A DNA stretch of 24,189 bases from UBA668 sp052034175 (GTDB lineage Bacteria > Actinomycetota > Acidimicrobiia > Acidimicrobiales > Ilumatobacteraceae), in assembly GCA_052034175.1 (NCBI GenBank), contig JBPOIX010000348.1, forward strand, positions 1 to 24,189, given 5' to 3'. How positions within the stretch are numbered: the first letter of the stretch is position 1; every line of letters starts with the position of its first letter. The notes beneath the pieces are model-generated. The model had not been told where the DNA came from and searched no databases. It was given only the letters and a program-made list of their open reading frames with translations. Positions 21,211 to 24,189 of this stretch are shown one piece after another. The position numbers and the translations under genes were made by a program.

Positions 21211-21300
21211 GGCGGCCCCGGCTCACGGCCGGGTGTCAGCCCGACACCGGGTCAGCCCGCCAGCGGGTCAGCCCGCCAGGCGGGTCAGCCCGGACAGCCG
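21211..21300. repeat. Tandem hairpin array between convergent genes
   Basis: CGGGTCAGCCCG occurs three times (21248-21259, 21264-21275, 21281-21292) with a 16-17 nt period, and a variant GGGTGTCAGCCCG precedes it at 21231-21243. Each unit can fold on itself (CGGG/CCCG with a TCAG loop). Neighbouring units can instead pair as CCCGC-CA-GCGGG (21256-21267) and CCCGCC-A-GGCGGG (21272-21284). GGTGTC-AGCCC-GACACC (21232-21248) and CCGGC/GCCGG (near 21218-21232) add further stems. It probably terminates both convergent genes. Confidence 0.7.
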
Positions 21301-21301
21301 T

Positions 21302-23539
21302 TCAGCCGGTCGCCAGGCGCCGCATCACCCGCGGGTCGAGCCGCATGCGGGCCCGTACACCCCAGGGGGCCACGTCGTGGCAGAGCGTCATCACCAGGTT
21401 GCTCAACCGCTCGCTGTCCGCCGCCACGGCCGGGTCGACCTCACGTTCGGCGTAGACCACCGTCGTCACACGCTCGGCAAGGTCGCGCACGGGGCGTGCG
21501 TCGATCGGCACCGAGTACTCCGAGGCAATGGCGAACTCCGCCGGGGTCGCCCCGGCGGCTCGTGTGGCGCCGATCAACTCCATTGCCCCGCAGGCGCGGT
21601 ACCAGGCGGTGATCACCCGGTCGCGTTCGTTGCCGGTGTGCCGCCCGTACCACCGGCGGAGTAGCCAGGGTGCCACCGCGGCCCAGATGGCGACCGCGGC
21701 GAGGGCGGCCGCCAGCCACCACATCCATGCCGGCACGCTGTCCGAGGTGCTGCGGCTTGCGGCGGCAGGGGCCGGGACGGTGGTGGCGGTCGGTCGCTGG
21801 CCGGTGCCGTTGCCGTTGCCGTCCACCGGGCGGGGGGCTACGGAGGTCGCCGGGGTCTGGGTGCCGGGCTGTTGCGGCGTCGGGGTGGAGGTGTCCTGCC
21901 CTGGGTCGACCCCCGTGTAGTCCTGGCTGTCGGAGCTGCCGCGGCCCGGGGTGGGTTCGAAGGGCACCCACCCGATGCCGTCGAACCAGACCTCCGGCCA
22001 GGCGTGCGCATGCCGCCCGAAGACATGGAACTTGCCGTCCGCACCGAGGTCGCCGGGGGTGAACCCCACTGCCACCCGGGCCGGGATGCCCAACGTGCGC
22101 GCCATCACGGCGAAGGTGCCGGAGAACTGCTGGCAGAACCCGCGGCGGTCGCGGAGGAACGCTTCGATGGCCGTGGTGCTGTTGCCGAGTTGCACGTTGG
22201 CGTCGTAGACGAACGACGATTGGAACCACTGCTGCAGTGCCATCACCTGGTCGTACGGTGTGGCGGCACCGGCGGTCACCTCCACTGCCGTGGCCACGAC
22301 CACCGCCGGGATGTCCGACGGCAGTTCGTAGTAGAGCGGCACGGCGCCGCTGACGCCGGCGCTGCGCAACTCGTCGACCGACAGGTCCGGAACCATCGAA
22401 CGCACCAGGATCTGGTCGCCTTCCTGGAGTGAATCGCCATCGGGCAGCACGAGGCTCTCGCTGTCCGCCGCCCAGTACACGGCGGACGGCGAGACCTGTG
22501 TGGCCCGGAACGTGGCCGGCACCAGCGGCCCGCGCATCCCGGTGATCGTGATCCGCTGTTCCACCGAGCGCGACGAGACCAGTACTTCGGATGAGCGATC
22601 GCCCATCTCCACGAGCGCTTCCTCCGGCGGGGTCCAGGCATTGCCGTCGAAGTTCGGCAACCCGATCAGGCGCATGTAGTGGCCCTGGCCGTCCGAGGGG
22701 GCCACGGTGAACATCTCCACCTTGCCGCGGTTCACCAGGGTGGCCCGAATGTCCACGAGCGGGCTGACGACCTCGGTGACCGTGCTGCGCCGGTTGCGGG
22801 TGTCCACCAGGCCCTTCTCGCCGGCACCGGGAAGGTACGGGCCGACGGCCGCGGCGGCGACGGCCCCCAGCCCGGCCGTGAGTGCGATGGCGGGGAATGC
22901 GGCGGCCAACCCGACGCGGCGGGCCCCCATCCACGACGCGTCGCCGTCCTGGGTGTCGAAGCGGAGCAGGGCGACGACCAGGACGGCCGCGGCCAGCCAG
23001 CAGGCGGTGTAGAGGACGCGGTCGCGGTCGACCCCGAGCGCAGCGGTGAGCACGAAGAGCACGCCTGAGGGCACGGTGGCCTCGACGCGGCCGAGCGCGC
23101 GGAAGGCGAAGGTGTCCGAGAGGATGACGGCCATCACGAGGGCGACGGCGGCTGCGGCGGCAAAGCTGCCCGTGCTGGGAACGGGGGCCACGGCCGTGGC
23201 GAACTGGTCCATCACCACGCTGGCGTCGACCCGCAGCGTGGCGATCGTGCGGCCGGTAGGGAGCGGCCACGCGAGGGTGTCGCGGTAGAACGTGAGCGCC
23301 AGCAACTCCCCGGCACCGATCGCCAGAAGGGGCAGAGCGGCCCATGCGGGGGTGCGCGCGACGCGCAACGCCCACGCCAGCGCGTGTGCCCCGAGCACCA
23401 CCACGAGCACCGGGCGGAGGTAGCTCCAGTCGGCGAAGAGGCGGGACATCCCGATGGCGGTGGTGGCGGTGAGCGCGGCCAGCGCCAGGGTGGCGGCCGG
23501 GCGGGTGGCGGCCACGCGGGAAGAAGCCGCGGCGTTCAT
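21302..23539 (-). CDS. DUF3488/transglutaminase-like membrane protein (TgpA type)
   Basis: 745 residues. The N-terminal membrane region (about 15-235) has roughly six to eight hydrophobic segments (DUF3488). A large external part ends in a transglutaminase-like domain (about 425-535) with an intact Cys-His-Asp triad: RRGFCQQFSGTFAVM (Cys469), GRHAHAWPEVW (His512) and Asp520 in FDGIGWVPFEPTPG. A Pro/Thr/Gln-rich linker of about 60 residues leads to one more membrane segment (604-626) and a cytosolic DUF4129-like tail. These proteins usually sit with DUF58 and MoxR ATPase genes; the substrate is unknown and an envelope role is likely. The ATG overlaps the DUF58 stop (ATGA). Confidence 0.92.
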   Translation of the reverse strand: MNAAASSRVAATRPAATLALAALTATTAIGMSRLFADWSYLRPVLVVVLGAHALAWALRVARTPAWAALPLLAIGAGELLALTFYRDTLAWPLPTGRTIATLRVDASVVMDQFATAVAPVPSTGSFAAAAAVALVMAVILSDTFAFRALGRVEATVPSGVLFVLTAALGVDRDRVLYTACWLAAAVLVVALLRFDTQDGDASWMGARRVGLAAAFPAIALTAGLGAVAAAAVGPYLPGAGEKGLVDTRNRRSTVTEVVSPLVDIRATLVNRGKVEMFTVAPSDGQGHYMRLIGLPNFDGNAWTPPEEALVEMGDRSSEVLVSSRSVEQRITITGMRGPLVPATFRATQVSPSAVYWAADSESLVLPDGDSLQEGDQILVRSMVPDLSVDELRSAGVSGAVPLYYELPSDIPAVVVATAVEVTAGAATPYDQVMALQQWFQSSFVYDANVQLGNSTTAIEAFLRDRRGFCQQFSGTFAVMARTLGIPARVAVGFTPGDLGADGKFHVFGRHAHAWPEVWFDGIGWVPFEPTPGRGSSDSQDYTGVDPGQDTSTPTPQQPGTQTPATSVAPRPVDGNGNGTGQRPTATTVPAPAAASRSTSDSVPAWMWWLAAALAAVAIWAAVAPWLLRRWYGRHTGNERDRVITAWYRACGAMELIGATRAAGATPAEFAIASEYSVPIDARPVRDLAERVTTVVYAEREVDPAVAADSERLSNLVMTLCHDVAPWGVRARMRLDPRVMRRLATG

Positions 23540-24189
23540 GCGTGCACCCCTCCCACCAGGTGGCGCCAGTTCCGCTCCAACTCCTGGAGCGACGATGCGT
23601 CGACGCCGAAGCGCCGCTGGCTCCGCTGGTCCGGCATGGCGGTGACGACCACCACGGTGTCCTCCGGCCCGGCGGCGCTGGTGGCAGCGAGTTCACTCGG
23701 TGCGCCGAGTGCGGAAGTGATGACCACGATCAGCGCCAGCCCGTCGGCGTGCGCGCCGGCGATCGCTGCTCGCTCCACGGTGCGATCGCCCGGCTGGACG
23801 AGGGCCAACCACCGCAGCGCCTCATGGACCATGTCCGGGCCGCGCAGGTCCAGGCCCGGCGCCACCATGCGGCACGGGGTGCCGTCGTTGGCGGCCGCGC
23901 TGACCACGCTGGCGGCCGCGCTGACGGCCCGTTCGAACCCGTCGGCGTCGTAGCCGGCAACCTCCGTGTCGAGGACCACCGTGCAGTGGCGGACGCCCTC
24001 CAGCGCCGGCTCGCGCACGATCAGGGTGCCCGATCGGGCGCTCGACTTCCAGTTGATCCGGCGCAGATCGTCGCCCGGCACGTACTCGCGCTGGGAGTGG
24101 AACTCCGTGCCGGAGCGCCCCATCGCCTTCATCCTCAGGTGTTGGCCGAGCGAGCCATTGCTGCCCAGCGACGGAAAGGCGAGGGGCAC
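23536..24189 (-). CDS. DUF58 (vWA-like) protein, N-terminal part beyond window
   Basis: 217 residues are visible; the frame is open to the right edge and the family is usually about 400 long, so the N-terminal half, including the membrane segments, lies outside. The diagnostic DUF58 motif is SGTEFHSQREYVPGDDLRRINWKSSAR, split here as GTEFHSQREYVPGDD then LRRINWKSSAR, followed by TLIVRE. A vWA-like fold follows with CTVVLDTEV in place of a classical MIDAS DxSxS, so metal binding may be lost. It typically works with a MoxR AAA+ ATPase encoded just upstream, not seen here. It is translationally coupled to the transglutaminase gene. Confidence 0.9.
   Translation of the reverse strand: MPLAFPSLGSNGSLGQHLRMKAMGRSGTEFHSQREYVPGDDLRRINWKSSARSGTLIVREPALEGVRHCTVVLDTEVAGYDADGFERAVSAAASVVSAAANDGTPCRMVAPGLDLRGPDMVHEALRWLALVQPGDRTVERAAIAGAHADGLALIVVITSALGAPSELAATSAAGPEDTVVVVTAMPDQRSQRRFGVDASSLQELERNWRHLVGGVHA

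Noticed and set aside
21441..23696. 751-codon minus-strand frame over the transglutaminase gene
   Set aside because: It is a different frame of the same strand, rich in Arg/Gly/His/Pro with no motifs. The 745-residue frame carries the complete Cys-His-Asp triad.
1..24189. CRISPR, tRNA/rRNA, toxin-antitoxin, phage-defence or mobile-element system
   Set aside because: No repeat-spacer pattern, tRNA-like cloverleaf, transposase, integrase or restriction motif was seen in either strand. The gene content is housekeeping.

Overview
The window is about 24.2 kb of very GC-rich, densely coded DNA with 26 supported protein genes (two cut by the window edges). No tRNA, rRNA, CRISPR array, insertion sequence or phage gene was seen. 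It reads as chromosomal housekeeping DNA of a high-GC actinobacterium. The MtrA-MtrB-LpqB order, a PimB'-type mannosyltransferase, polyprenol-phosphate-mannose synthase, a DUF3040 protein, heavy GTG start use and mostly TGA stops all point there. The gene set and the many apparently leaderless genes suggest an early-branching group such as Acidimicrobiia, but that placement is inference.

Layout. 1-588 (-): 5' part of a DnaQ-like DEDDh exonuclease gene. 650-6189 (+): NYN ribonuclease-like protein, small Cys-rich protein, queG, pimB', membrane protein, SRPBCC protein, ROK glucokinase; this resembles the conserved neighbourhood around M. tuberculosis Rv2185c-Rv2191. 6335-6847 (-): inorganic pyrophosphatase. 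7003-9271 (+): ACT-domain protein, AlaA-like aminotransferase, and a hypothetical gene of atypical codon use. 9311-12489 (-): CoA-transferase, glycerol kinase, small membrane protein. 12545-13576 (+): 6-phosphofructokinase. 13592-18175 (-): membrane protein, inositol monophosphatase, mtrA, mtrB, a short LpqB-like GerMN lipoprotein, and a pterin dehydratase-VOC fusion. 18201-21209 (+): polyprenol-phosphate-mannose synthase, Nudix hydrolase, DNA polymerase IV, DUF3040 protein. 21302-24189 (-): DUF3488/transglutaminase protein and a partial DUF58 protein.

Two themes link the genes. The first is envelope biology: inositol monophosphatase, PimB' and Ppm can together serve phosphatidylinositol-mannoside and mannolipid synthesis, and MtrAB-LpqB is the actinobacterial envelope and division control system. 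The second is central carbon: glucokinase, phosphofructokinase, glycerol kinase, alanine aminotransferase, CoA-transferase and pyrophosphatase.

I saw no clearly new multi-gene system. The most interesting signals are regulatory and structural: a recurring -10-like hexamer 6-8 nt before start codons (leaderless promoters, some built on the previous gene's TAG stop); a divergent pair whose -10 boxes share one TA step in a 25-bp gap; an exact 18-bp palindrome upstream of the ACT gene; and inverted repeats at all four convergent junctions, one of them a tandem hairpin array. Protein-level oddities are an exonuclease lacking its last catalytic Asp, an LpqB reduced to its GerMN part, a PFK with GGNGS in place of GGDGS, and a small C4 protein in front of queG.
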